The notes under the pieces were generated by a model, which saw nothing but the letters and a program-made list of their open reading frames with translations, ran no database searches and had not been told where the DNA came from. Made by a program: the position numbers and the translations under genes. From Laccaria trichodermophora (Eukaryota; Basidiomycota; Agaricomycetes; Agaricales; Hydnangiaceae): a stretch of DNA of 64,000 bases. The stretch is from positions 434,001 to 498,000 of the forward strand of contig JACTVC010000008.1 of NCBI GenBank assembly GCA_018417955.1, written 5' to 3'. Of this stretch, positions 35,816 to 46,743 are shown piece after piece (position 1 is the first letter of the stretch; every line of letters starts with the position of its first letter).

Positions 35816-36567
35816 TTATCAACATCTTTATTTGTGGGAACCTATTTGAGAGGTTACGCCGGATTATGTAGTTTGAGGTACAACGACGAAGTGAACTGGC
35901 GAACTTCTAGCACTTGGATTACCACAATGGTGTATGGACCTCCGTAGATAATCTAATTGTAGACTTCGGAGTCGAAATCTCTGTGTGAGTAGCTACTGAT
36001 ACTCTGGAATGCCACAAGTGTAGTTGTACTCTACCTTCTCAGAATGCCGCAGAAGGGTACAGAGAATTCTTCTGCAAAGGACAGAAGGGGAGGAAAAAGA
36101 GAAATTCAGTTCTTGGAGAGTCACGAGCTCTCCGCGTTAAGTCACTGCACTACTGACCTTATTACTATATCCCTGTCGCGTGAGGAGTCAAGTTGTGAAG
36201 ACGATGCTCGAGGCTGCAAGCCGAGACAAGAATGATGGATAAAAGATGATATACTACATGTGTGACAGCGAGAATTGTAAGCCAGTGTGACTACTGTGAC
36301 TACATGACAAGAAAGGTGGTATAGTGTAGAATCGGAAATACTAGTACTAAGGGAATGAAGTGCTCTCCCAGGCCTACCCATTACATTTATTAGCTTCAAA
36401 ACGAGCCCAAGAATGTTAAATTCCATTAGGAATTGGTGCTTCTATAAAATAAGTCTGGTACATCTATTATTCCCAAAAGTAATTTACATTTTAATTCATA
36501 TCTCTCTCGTTTTTTGACCAAATCATACATTCTTGGGTGCATTCTAAAGGGTATTTAAGGGGCTACA
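35816..36567. other. No gene recognised
   Basis: AT-rich sequence with no supported frame. It starts at the right edge of the MITE-like element. Confidence 0.4.
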
Positions 36568-36720
36568 AAAGACTGGTCCAAGCCGGTCAAGATGGTCAAG
36601 ACTGGTTCACATTAACATGTTTTTTTGCAGTCTTTACATCTCAAAAATAAAAAGACCAAACCACAGATCCAGTCTGGTTACAGTCTTTTTCCAGTTGTGA
36701 GACCAGACTTCCAAACACTA
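36568..36720. mobile_element. Fragment of the hAT-like GACTGG element
   Basis: The segment is dense in AGACTGG/CCAGTC and ends GACTTCCAAACACTA, one base different from the right end of the intact element at 53385-54713. The left terminus is missing or too diverged to see, so this is a truncated copy. Confidence 0.5.
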
Positions 36721-37189
36721 ACACCTTCTGCCTTTTCCCTTCCTTCCTTTTCCCTCCCACTTTCTTTTCCCTCCCCTTCCTTTTTCTTTGTCCATCTCCC
36801 CTCCCTTTTCTCTCCCCCTTCCTTGTGCATCCCTCCTCCTTTTCTCTCCCCTTTCCCTCTGCCTCCCCCCTTCCTTGTGCCTCTCTTTCTCAGAAATTTC
36901 ATCCTTTCCCACCCCTTTTATCAGCATGTATCAATTTTGCATCACATCTGAAAACAAAGGATCCATTTGCTTTGGCTTTCCTCTTAATCTTACCCATCAG
37001 TCTAACCTTTACTACAATTTCACTAACATGAAAATGCTTTGAATATTTCAGCTTTTGTTCACCCTTTACAGGTGTGGTAAAGGCAAAGCAAAGTTCTTGG
37101 CCTGGATTTTTAAAAATCCCATGCCTTTCCCAACATGAAATACTCTAAATATAATCAGAATGTTCCTGAAAAGAAAAAGTGTCACACTT
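36721..37189. other. Pyrimidine-rich stretch, no gene
   Basis: 36725-36905 is almost entirely C and T on the plus strand and produces long but meaningless open frames on both strands. The remainder is AT-rich. Confidence 0.5.
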
Positions 37190-39690
37190 TCTCAGAGGTC
37201 TTTATTGTCCTCCACTGATTCCTGCCGGATTCCAGCAGAATCTGGGCAATTCCTGGAATTCCAGAGGAATCAAATTTGGCAGAGGGCCCTGCCAAATTGA
37301 TCAAACAATTCTGCGGAATTTTGAATGGAATTCAAATTCCGCCAGAATGGTTCTGGTGATCACCCAGAAGGAATGCTCACAGAACGAGCCAGAACAGAAT
37401 TCCTAACACCCAAATCGAGTGTCAGCATTTGCTGACATTTGATCTGGGCATCATCAACAAACAGTGCCACATCTCTCTCTTAACCACCACCATCACCAAT
37501 GCCTATGCACAATGTCCACCACCACGCACACCAGCCACAACGACAAGAGAACAATGACATCTGTTGTCGTTCTCACCATGCTAACATAACATTACAGCCA
37601 CGACACAGGAAACAATGCCCCAATGCAACATCACCAGTCCCAGTAAACGAGTGCAGCAACATGTTGCCACGTTGCTGATAGCGACATGACAACCAGACAG
37701 CGAACGACAAAATCGTTGTTTGTCATCCTAGGTGAGCACCCTGTCCCCAACCCAGCTTCAACACATGACCACCATGACCACGCCAGTACTTTACAGTGCC
37801 CCACCCATTCCTGCAGGAATCCTCAGGAATCCTCAGGAATCCACAGGAATGGGGCCAGAATACAACAGATACAACACCTCTTTGTGCTAGATACATTTAC
37901 ACTAATATACACTTCTTCACACTGACTTAAAGGATATCAACACTTTCTTATAAAATTTATATATTAAAATTCAAATATACATCTAATCTACTATTTTCTA
38001 AGTTAAATGAAGGGGCAGGAAGAAAGGGGGGGAGGGGGAGAGGAAGGAAGGAAGGGAGGGACAGGGAGTGGTGTGGGGCTGTCATCAGGATAAGGAAGGG
38101 GGAGGAAGGAAGGGAGGAGGGACAGGCAATGGTGTGGGGCAGGCCCTGGGGAGGGAGTGGTGGGAGGGGGACTGAAGGAGGGGGGAGAGAGTGGTGGGGA
38201 CTGATAAAGGGGGAGGGGGTGGTGCTGGGCCTCGTCGTCCATTGTTGTTGTTGTTTTGTTGTTGTTGCGTTGTTGTCGTCGCATTGTTGTCGTCGCGTTG
38301 TTGTTGTTGTTTTGTTGTTGTCGTGTTGTTGTTGTCGCGTGTCGTCGTTTGGATGTGGACGTCATCGTTGTCATTGTCGTGGTCATTGGTGGGGTGCTGC
38401 TTGCCGTTTGTTGATCGTGGTGGTGGTGGGCACTCCTGGGTGGCAGTGGGCACTGGTTGGCGTTGTTTGATGGTGCTGGTGGGTGCGTGGTGTGTTGTTC
38501 GTGGCTGGCTGGTGTGGTGGTCGTGGTTGGAGCCATTGTTGGTGCCGTGGGGCCTCGTTTGGTTGGTGACGTGGCATTGCGGCGTTCGCGTGGTGGGCAC
38601 TCGTGGATGGTGGTGGGCGCTGGTCGCCGTTGGTTGATGGAGGTGCTCGTGGATGGTGGTCGGCGCTCGTGGATGGTGGTCGGCACTCGTGGATGGTGGT
38701 CAGCGCTCGTGGATGGTGCTGGTGCCACGTCGTTGTTGTTGTTGTTGTCCGTTTCATTGCCACATCGCTGGCCATGGTCATCGCCGTTCGTTGCTGGGGT
38801 GGTCGTGGCCGTTGTTGGTCGTGTGGCGTTGTCGTTGTTGTCGCCGTTGTCAATGTGGTTGGTGGTGGGTGGAAAGGAAAGGGTATTGCATTTGTTTGGT
38901 AATGTTGCCATTGTTTGGTAACAGAAGTAAAATAAACAAACAAAGGACCGGATTCCGTTCCATTCCGTTCCTGTCAGTCCTGCGGAACATTCCGGTCTCA
39001 ATTCCGGAATGCCCAAATTCTGCTGGAATGGTAAGGCACCGGAATGACAAAAATAGCAGGCCTCCCTGCCAAATTTCATTCCTCCGGAATCCACAGGAAT
39101 CCACAGGAATGACCGGATTCCTGCAGGAATTAGGGGGGCACTGATAAGACCTCGACCACGCCAACAGACGACACACAGAGCACCACCATGTCAACGGACG
39201 ACGCCCACCTCAACAGACCACCACCACGTCAGCAGACAATGATGACGACATTGTCAACAAACTGCTGCCACATCAGACAATGACCACCTCAATGGACGAC
39301 ACCCATGTTAACGGACGACAACAAGCATGCCAGTGGATGATGAGCACATCAGCAGACAATGCTCATGTCAATGGACGATGATGACATCAGCGGACAATGC
39401 CCATGTCAACAGACGACGGTGAGCACATCAACAAAGACACGACAGGAACAACGTAAAGCACAGGACAATGAACAGCGAAGAGGCCCAGTACTCCCCACCA
39501 CTCTCTCCCCCCTCCATCAGTCCCCACCACTCCATCCACTCTCCCACTCTTCCCTCCCTCCATCCTTCTTCCCTCCCTCTGTCCCTCTTCCCTCCTGTAA
39601 CAGAGGATTCAACTCCTCCATGTCCATGCATTTCGTTTCTTTCATTACCTTTATATACTTTCCACTGATCAACCTTTTTCTCAGAAATCA
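37190..39690 (-). mobile_element. Relative of the MULE-like family, copy C, truncated
   Basis: The left edge (AGGTCTTTATTGTCC) matches the right terminus of copies A and B in opposite orientation. It is followed by GGAATTCC-type motifs, CAAC-rich low-complexity DNA (37400-37784 and 39163-39480) and a CT-rich tract (39480-39600), which is the family's internal order reversed. Its other terminus is not found. Copy B sits inside it. Right boundary approximate. Confidence 0.5.
37785..39153. mobile_element. Non-autonomous element, copy B (1,369 bp, perfect 9-bp duplication)
   Basis: Ends are the same as copy A (AGTACTTTACAGTGCCCC at left, GGGGCACTGATAAGACCTC at right), flanked by perfect GACCACGCC duplications at 37776-37784 and 39154-39162. 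The interior has a purine-rich run, GTT/GTC-rich DNA and a short array of GCTCGTGGATGGTGGTCGG units (38640-38730). It encodes no recognisable protein. A nine-base duplication is typical of Mutator-like elements. Confidence 0.8.
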
Positions 39691-39736
39691 TAGTAACAAG
39701 TCACATTAGATCACATGCTTCTCAGTTTAGTACATG

Positions 39737-40130
39737 TTGTTACCACATGCAATGCATTGATTCTTTACTCTCACCACCACTGTGTTTTGCACACTCGAAG
39801 CGACGTTCTATCGTGCTTCCCACCTCAGAAAGTAAGTGGTGTAGTTTAGTATCCCTCGCTAATGCCTTCTATAATATAGAAAGCGTCAGACTAGTTCAAT
39901 TCTATGTTACACATCAGCATCCAATATCCAGCCTTCTGTGGATTTCCTGGAAAGTAGAAGAGGTTGTAGCTTCGGATTTCCAGAGCTCTCACAACCTCCT
40001 CTTGGATACACCCACAACCGTCTTCTGATAAGAGGGTCACCTCACCTTTTAAATCTATCTCTCTTGACATTCGTCAGGACCACGCATTGTTAGTAAGTTA
40101 CTACGATAACTCACAGAACACCTGCTACAA
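39737..40130 (+). repeat. Possible Ty3/Gypsy 5' LTR and leader
   Basis: Non-coding DNA directly upstream of the gag frame starts TGTTACCACATGC and holds a TATAATATAGAAAG promoter-like stretch near 39869. No second copy of this sequence is seen downstream of pol, so the LTR call rests on position and on the TG start only. Confidence 0.3.
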
Positions 40131-40132
40131 AG

Positions 40133-42173
40133 GTGGACACTGTGGGAAATCAATGTGCCCTGGCCGACTCAACAATCAAAGATGCTACGACAGCCGACCA
40201 GGATAGTGCCGACCCTCTCCCAAGGAGAAACTTGAGCGGAGTCACCACTTCAAGGCCCTCGTACTCTTTCAATCGAGCCAGCTCTTCCAAATCGACACTG
40301 CCTGCTTCACGTTCAGCTTCTTGTTCCACATCCCCTAAGAAAGGAACTACGAAGGCTACCACTACCAAATCAGCTTCCCAGGAGCTCTCTTCAAAGTCCC
40401 ATAAGAAAGCACATGTGGAAGCTATTTCGAAATCAGCACCTTTCCATTCAAAAACATCCCTCACACCCTGAAGCACTGAAATTCTCAACGCCTTTAACAA
40501 TACCCCTACTTCACCTATCCATGCTCTAAATTTTTCCATGGCTACTCCTTTGCAAACACCAACTACGTTATCTAGTGTACACATCACCAGAGAATTCAAA
40601 GCAGCGACCAGACAATCCTGACCAACTCCTGAAGCTCATACTACACTCCCAGCGAATCAAGTTGTCTCCTCCCCACCCACAACCAGTCAAACCATTGAAC
40701 CAATCGTCGAAGTCAATATGGAAATGGAGAGGACCAGCCACTTAGGTATGGAGGATGGATTCAATAACTCACCGATGGCAAAGTTACTATGAGAATATAC
40801 AGGAGAGGCAGGCGAAGCCGACAATTTAGAAACTGCTCTAGTTCCTACTCAAATGAACGTAGGCCTAGTACTAGACTTGGTGGAATTATCAGACAAAATG
40901 GTAGTAGATAGAGGACCCATTAGAGACAAAGGGCTACCTCGATACCACTTGGATGCCCTGACCCTGGGCAGAATAACTACCGTAGTGACGGAACAACAGA
41001 TTTTTCTGGAACGGGCAGCTGGTCTCATAGAAGAACAGACTGACTATTTCAAAGTGGACCCGGGAGACACGCTGCTGCTGATCTTGAAAGGCACTTCAAG
41101 TTTGCCTCAACTACATGCGGCCTGGAAGCCCTAAGACATAGAATTGAGTTGGGCACTAAAGCTTGGAGCAAATACATTATGGAGTACAGACTTCCAATAG
41201 ACTCAAAACCAGTCCTTTCCCCACTGTCTATGCTGCCTGAGCTCTATCTACCGCTACAAGACATTGCGGATCAAGACGATAAGTTATGATATCTATACAA
41301 GCACATCCCTCACCACCAAGAACAGCTCACCAGTGAAGGGAAACAATCCTTATACAATACACATTCGTGGCTAGACATCCTGCCAGTCCCAGATGCACTC
41401 AAAAGCGTCTTCATGGAAAATAAGACAGATGCCCCACTGACAACAGACACCAGAGAAGACAAGAGGATGTCGAAAGGGAAAGAAAAGGAGCAACCCACAG
41501 GCGCACAATCTTCAATCTGGATGGGGATGGAAACGCCTTTCAAGAGCTCCAATTCTTGGTTTGTGAACCCAGGCAAAAGCAACAGAGTGAAGCAGCCAGG
41601 TACCTCGAGGCCCCCTGCAGAACTGAACATCCTCCTTGGAATCGCCACTCCCACAGTGCCTTCGACAGCGAAAGCATGGGAAGGGTGAGATCAACTGCCA
41701 CACATGCCTGTACAGTCCCAAGCCCTATGGCCAGAGAAGGCAGGGTCTTGAGCAAGTTCCCGTGCAAGTGGGAAACATGACCGCGCACGTCACCGGGAAC
41801 GCAGAGAAAGCAGGAGAGAGCCAGATGAGCCTCCAAGCAGTGATGACGACAGTAATTCGTCCAGGACAGTTTGATCTCGTCAGAGCTGCAGTCAAAAGAG
41901 ACGTTTGCACACCCCCAAGCCTCGGAGGCGACGATCATCGACTCCTCAACCAAGACAGAGGAAGCCACCACCAGGCGACGATGGAGGGGATGACGGCGAT
42001 GGAAGTAACAGCAGCAACTATTCTTCCTATTCGTCCTCTGGTAGCACATGTTCAGGATCTAGGAGGCATCATCAAAGATGGTCCAAAGATAGTGTGGTCA
42101 TTCCTTATGGTTGAATCGCCCCGACTATCGACGCAAAACTGAAACAGGAAGACTTACCGACATGGGACGAGTG
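40133..42173 (+). pseudogene. Ty3/Gypsy gag, N-terminal part, decayed
   Basis: A Ser/Thr/Lys-rich leader (40133-40471) continues in the same frame through TGA codons at 40469, 40619 and 40790. A frame change near 41100 follows, then a frame with IELGTKAWSKYIMEYRLPI interrupted by TGA at 41287. Another frame near 41905 carries a Gly/Asp/Ser-rich stretch (PPPGDDGGDDGDGSNSSN), a TGA at 42112, and the conserved TIDAKLKQEDLPTW. That last motif is the usual lead-in to the capsid region of basidiomycete Gypsy Gag. The capsid follows only after the 8.3-kb palindrome, at 50491. Gag forms the virus-like particle; this copy cannot be translated intact. Confidence 0.65.
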
Positions 42174-42309
42174 GTCCCTACCACTTTTATGATAAACTAC
42201 AGGCAATTGCCTGCACAGCGATTTGATCATTGCCTAGCTTTTTATGAAATGAAATACATAAGGCAAACCTTATGAAATTCATCTCATTTCTTCCCAAGGC
42301 TTTATATCA

Positions 42310-42860
42310 TTGCAATTTCATTTCTATTTCATTCCTCCCCAGGATTTCATTTCATTTTTTTTCCCCACTTTATTTCATTTCTGCCCAGGACAATTTTTCA
42401 TTGTGATATTGTTGGTATTTCATTTCTGTCTCATTGCAATATTTTTGGTATTTCATTTCTGTTTCATTGCGATATTTTGGTATTTCATTTCTGTTTCATT
42501 GCAATATTTTTGGTATTTCATTCCTGCCTGGCATCATTTTTCATTACAATATTTAGGTATTTCATTTCTGTTTCATTGCAACATTTTTGGTATTTCATTT
42601 CTGTTTCATTGCGATATTTTGAGTATTTCATTTCTGTTTCATTGCGATATTTTGGGTATTTCATTTCTGTTTCATTGCAATATTTTGGGTATTTCAATTC
42701 TGTTTCATTGCAATATTTTTGGTATTTCATTCCTGCCTAGCATCATTTTTCATTGCGATATTTTGGTATTTCATTTCTGTTTCATTGTGATATTTTGGTA
42801 TTTCATTCCTGCCTAGCATCATTTTTCATTGCAATATTTAGGTATTTCATTTCTGCCTAG
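42310..42860 (+). repeat. ~33-bp tandem array (left copy)
   Basis: Units built on ATTTCATTTCTGTTTCATTG followed by CAATATTTTGGT. The mirror array at 49740-50292 is about 66 bp longer, the size of two units, and accounts for most of the length difference between arms. Confidence 0.8.
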
Positions 42861-42874
42861 CATCATAGCAAAAA

Positions 42875-43215
42875 AAATTGGAAAAAGATATGAATGGTGC
42901 ACAGAACATCAGGCACTGCCTTCAGGGTCCACTTCACAGTCCATCCCAAAGAGGAAACATCACCTGGTTTGACCAATAAGAGGAGAATGTTGTTACCTAT
43001 CAGAATGTAATGGGATGTTGGGATGATGGTCACATGACCAATTACCAAAAATGGTCAAAAAACCAAAGTTGTAGCCCTACACTGTAGCTTCCCGAATCTG
43101 TTTGAATTATATTCTGAAGTGCTCCTGTTATGGAGATATGAGGTAAAGGAATTTCAAAATTGTTGTGTTTTTTGTTTTTTGTTTTTTGTGTTTTTCTCCA
43201 TGAAAACAAAACCAA
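42875..43215 (+). repeat. Module M1 (outer copy, left arm)
   Basis: About 330 bp that recur in direct orientation at 44790-45122 with moderate divergence. Shared blocks include CAGGCACTGCCTTCAGGGTC, GGGATGATGGTCACATGACC and GATATGAGGTAAAGGAATTT. Mirror copy at 49387-49727. Confidence 0.8.
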
Positions 43216-44789
43216 ACCACTTCAGTCACCCATTTTTGGGTACCTATGAGGTTATCCAATTCTTTGAATTAGGGAACCTTAGTGGTACCCCATTCCAGAG
43301 TGGTATGACCCTCATACCAATTCCATCATACCATGGTATGGATACCACATACCATACCATACCATACCATACCATACCATACCATTCCATTCCATACCAT
43401 ACCATACCATACCATACCATTCACCAAACCAAACCAAACCATTCCATACCATACCATACCATCATTCCATAGCTGTCACAGGGTGTCTGGGGTCCTTTCT
43501 ACAAAATTTGAAAATTATTTCTCCAGGCTGCAATACTGATCCATTGGGCTCCATTTTTTGTGGATTGGTTCTTCAGATTTCTTCAGACATTTTAAGCTAC
43601 CAGTGGAGGCTATAGGATGAACTTGATCCTTTGAAAATTCACTTGAAAATTAGCTTGATTGGGCTTTATCCCAGGGTTTGGCCATTTTCACTGTGGATAA
43701 TCTATCACAAGCCACTTAAAAGTGTATATCTTGCCAGGCCATTTATATTCATGACAAATAAATCAATGTTGTATCCATCACAATGGCATGGGCTCTGAAG
43801 GAAAACAAGAATTTTGCAAGACTTTATTTATTGCAAAGGCATGAACTTTAGCCAAATTACTACCCAAGGCAAGGATGCCTTCTTCAGATTGAATATGTTC
43901 AAAATTTGCCATTTATGAAAAAGTATGGGGTCATTCCATAGGAATGGGATCATCAAAAAACTTGGATTTGGAATCTCCTCATATCTGCCACTCAGCAGAG
44001 CTGGGATTGTGGGGAATTTGGATTTGAACATTTGAACACAAGCAGGCCAAGACTTCTAATTACAAGCTTCAAGATATCATTATTAAATATAGCTATTCTA
44101 ATTTAAATAAAAATTCTGTCTTTCATACAATTAATCAGGGATGGTGAAGAGGTCCATAACATTGACAGCAATATGAACAAATGCTATGGACATTCACCTA
44201 TGAGGGAGCAACTTGGGAGATGCTCTTGGAACAGATTGCCAATTCCTTATCCCACATATCTTCAGAATCATACAATAGAGATGGAATCATACCATAGGGG
44301 TGGAATCATACCATACCATGGGAATGGGATTATACCATGAGAATGGAATCATTCCATTGAGATCATACCATGGAGATGGAATCATACCAAGAACATGGAA
44401 TCATTCCATTGGGATCATACCATGAAGATGGAATCATACCAAGAACATGGAATCATTCCATTGGATCATACCATGAAGATGGAATCATACCATGAAGATG
44501 GAATCATACCAAGGACATGGAATCATACCATACCATACAGAGATTTGCTTACAACATCCATATGTTAAAACACATAATAACAACCACATGAAATTTTCAT
44601 GTAAGCCAAATATGGTAATATAGCCAGGAATAGCCAGGAATAGCCAGAAAATAGCCAGAAAATCAGAAAAAAATGGCAGGGTGGTGCTCACTGTTGGTGA
44701 TGACATTGGGGTTGTTTTCAGGGTCCAGGGCACATTTCCAAATATGGTAATATATCCAAAATAGCCAGAAAATAGCGAAAAAATTGGAA

Positions 44790-45122
44790 AAAACATATGA
44801 ATGGCATACAGAACATCAGGCACTGCCTTCAGGGTCCATTCCAAAAGGGAAATATCACCTGGTTTGACTTAAAAGTGAAGAAAACCAAGACAAGAATGAT
44901 TTGACCTATCAGGGTCCATGTAATGGGTTGTTGGGATGATGGTCACATGACCAATTACCAAAAATGGTCAAAAACGAAAGTTGTAGCCCTACACTGTAAT
45001 TTCCCAAATCTGTTTGAATTATATTCTGAAGTGCTCCCGTTGTGGAGATATGAGGTAAAGGAATTTCAAAAGTGTCACGTTTTTTTGTTTTTTGTGTTTT
45101 TCTCCATGAAAACAAAACCAAA
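44790..45122 (+). repeat. Module M2 (inner copy, left arm)
   Basis: Direct repeat of M1 within the same arm, mirrored at 47480-47812. The palindrome therefore carries four copies of this module, two in each orientation. Confidence 0.8.
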
Positions 45123-45269
45123 TAACATGATTTTAGTATATTTAGAAAGCTAAAAGAAAGGGCTACAATTATTGTATTGTGGGAAAATTGACCAAAAAAG
45201 GAAGGTGCATGCCCTGATAGACTATAAAAGTCAGACTTAGACTACAAAAGCTAGGGTTAGGGTCAAAAG

Positions 45270-45730
45270 GTTATCTTGGCTACAAAGTTTGTAGTGTCTG
45301 CTTTTTGTCATTACAAAAGTTTGTAGTGTGTGCTTTTTCATCAGAAAAGTTTGTATTGTCTTCTTTTTGTCATTAGAAATGTTTGTATTGTCTGCTTTTT
45401 GTCATTAGAAAAGATTGTAGTGTGCGCTTTTTCATTAGAAAAGTTTGTATTGTCTACTATTTGAGACTACAAAAGATTGTAGTGTGCACTTTTTCATTAG
45501 AAAAGTTTGTAGTGTACACTTTTTTAGTACAAAAGTTTGTATTGTCTGCTTTTTGTCATTAGAAAAGATTGTAGTGTGCACTTTTTCATTAGAAAAGTTT
45601 GTAGTGTACACTTTTTTAGTACAAAAGTTTGTATTGTCTGCTTTTTGTCATTAGAAAAGTTTGTAGTGTGCACTTTTTCATTAGAAAAGTTTGCAGTGTC
45701 TACTTTTTGAGACTCCAACAGGTTATAGTG
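45270..45730 (+). repeat. AAGTTTGTAGTGTGCAC-type tandem array
   Basis: Units of about 30 bp alternate between CATTAGAAAAGTTTGTAGTG and TTTGTATTGTCTGCTTTTTG versions. Mirrored at 46872-47332. Confidence 0.8.
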
Positions 45731-45858
45731 TCTGCTTTTTCATTTAAAAAATGTTTTTGCTGACATGTACTTTATGGTGTCCTTGGCCCTATCTATGTTA
45801 TGGGGATGAGGTTGAAGGATTGCCATCCTTTTGCCAGTGCTGCAGCATTAGTTTTTGA

Positions 45859-46743
45859 CATCATGCACAAGTTGTCTTTCACATTAGGAAAGGCCATTCT
45901 AAGCCTTTCATATTGATACCTACTGTCTGATCAAAAAACCTAATTATCAGTTGATGTGGGGATATGGCTGAAGGATTGACATGACATCACCAGGTTTTAA
46001 CATCATGACCATGTTACCTTTCATCCTGTCTGCTTTCACATTGATAGCTACTGGCCTGTCTGAAACATAGTCAACTTTGATACATTCATGTGGGGATATC
46101 ACTGAAGGATTAATTTAACATAACATCACCAGTTTTTTACATCATGACCAAGTTGGCTTTCAATGATTGGCTGATTCATTCTTGGAGGTGTCTTTAAGTC
46201 AGGTCATGTTGCAAGTTGACTATGTATTGAGTAGATATCAACATGAATAGCCTCCTCTACCTTGAAAAGACAACTTTGGCATCATGTGAGAAACTGATGA
46301 TGTAGCAATAGCAATATGTAAAGTCATGTCAATCCTTCAGCCATATCCACATGAGTAGGTATCCATATGAAAGGCTTAGAATGGCCTTTCCTAATGCAAA
46401 AGACAACTTGTGCATGATGTCAAAAACTGTGATATAGGATTGGAAGGGAATGCCCAGAGGCCATAGTCAAACAGTGGTATATAGCTAGATTTGGATATCT
46501 TACATAATATATTGATCTTTTGTCTTGAACAACCACCTTGTCAGCAGTCTTGCCATCCTCTTGCACTACATGTAGTGCTTTGTATATCTGTACTTCCTAC
46601 AGTATGCATAATTATGTTGGGCCAGCTGAGTATCTTGTAACTGCTCATTGCTCACTCATGGGTGTTGATCCCAGATCCACCCAGTCTTGCCTCCTCCTTC
46701 CCTCTTGGCTTCAGCTATGCAAGAAGTTCAGAGTGAACGCTTC
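45859..46743. other. Central spacer of the palindrome
   Basis: Unpaired in the main register, but it contains its own smaller, offset inverted repeat: about 45853-45990 matches the reverse complement of about 46320-46430 (shared GACATCATGCACAAGTTGTC on the left). Two direct repeats on GGGGATAT..CTGAAGGATT lie at about 45957 and 46093. An 88-codon frame at 46538 has no recognisable features. Confidence 0.6.

Larger units (their letters stand above)
42174..45858 (+). repeat. Left arm of the palindrome
   Basis: Order from the outside in: terminal block, ATTTCATTTCTG-type array (42300-42860), module M1, CATAC/ATACC microsatellite (43350-43455), unique DNA with a GGAATCATACCATGAAGA array (44270-44540), module M2, TTTGTAGTGTGCACTTTTTC array (45270-45730), inner block. 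Similarity to the other arm falls off from about 45710 inward. Confidence 0.85.

Noticed and set aside
38003..39194. 363-codon minus-strand frame and its neighbours
   Set aside because: Thr/Asn/Pro low-complexity translation of GTT/GTC-rich DNA inside copy B. The frame runs through the element terminus, so it is not a gene.
41132..41134. TAA as an exception to the all-TGA pattern
   Set aside because: It is read only after the gag frame shifts near 41100. The conserved Gag frame there (LEALRHRIELGTKAW) passes through without a stop.
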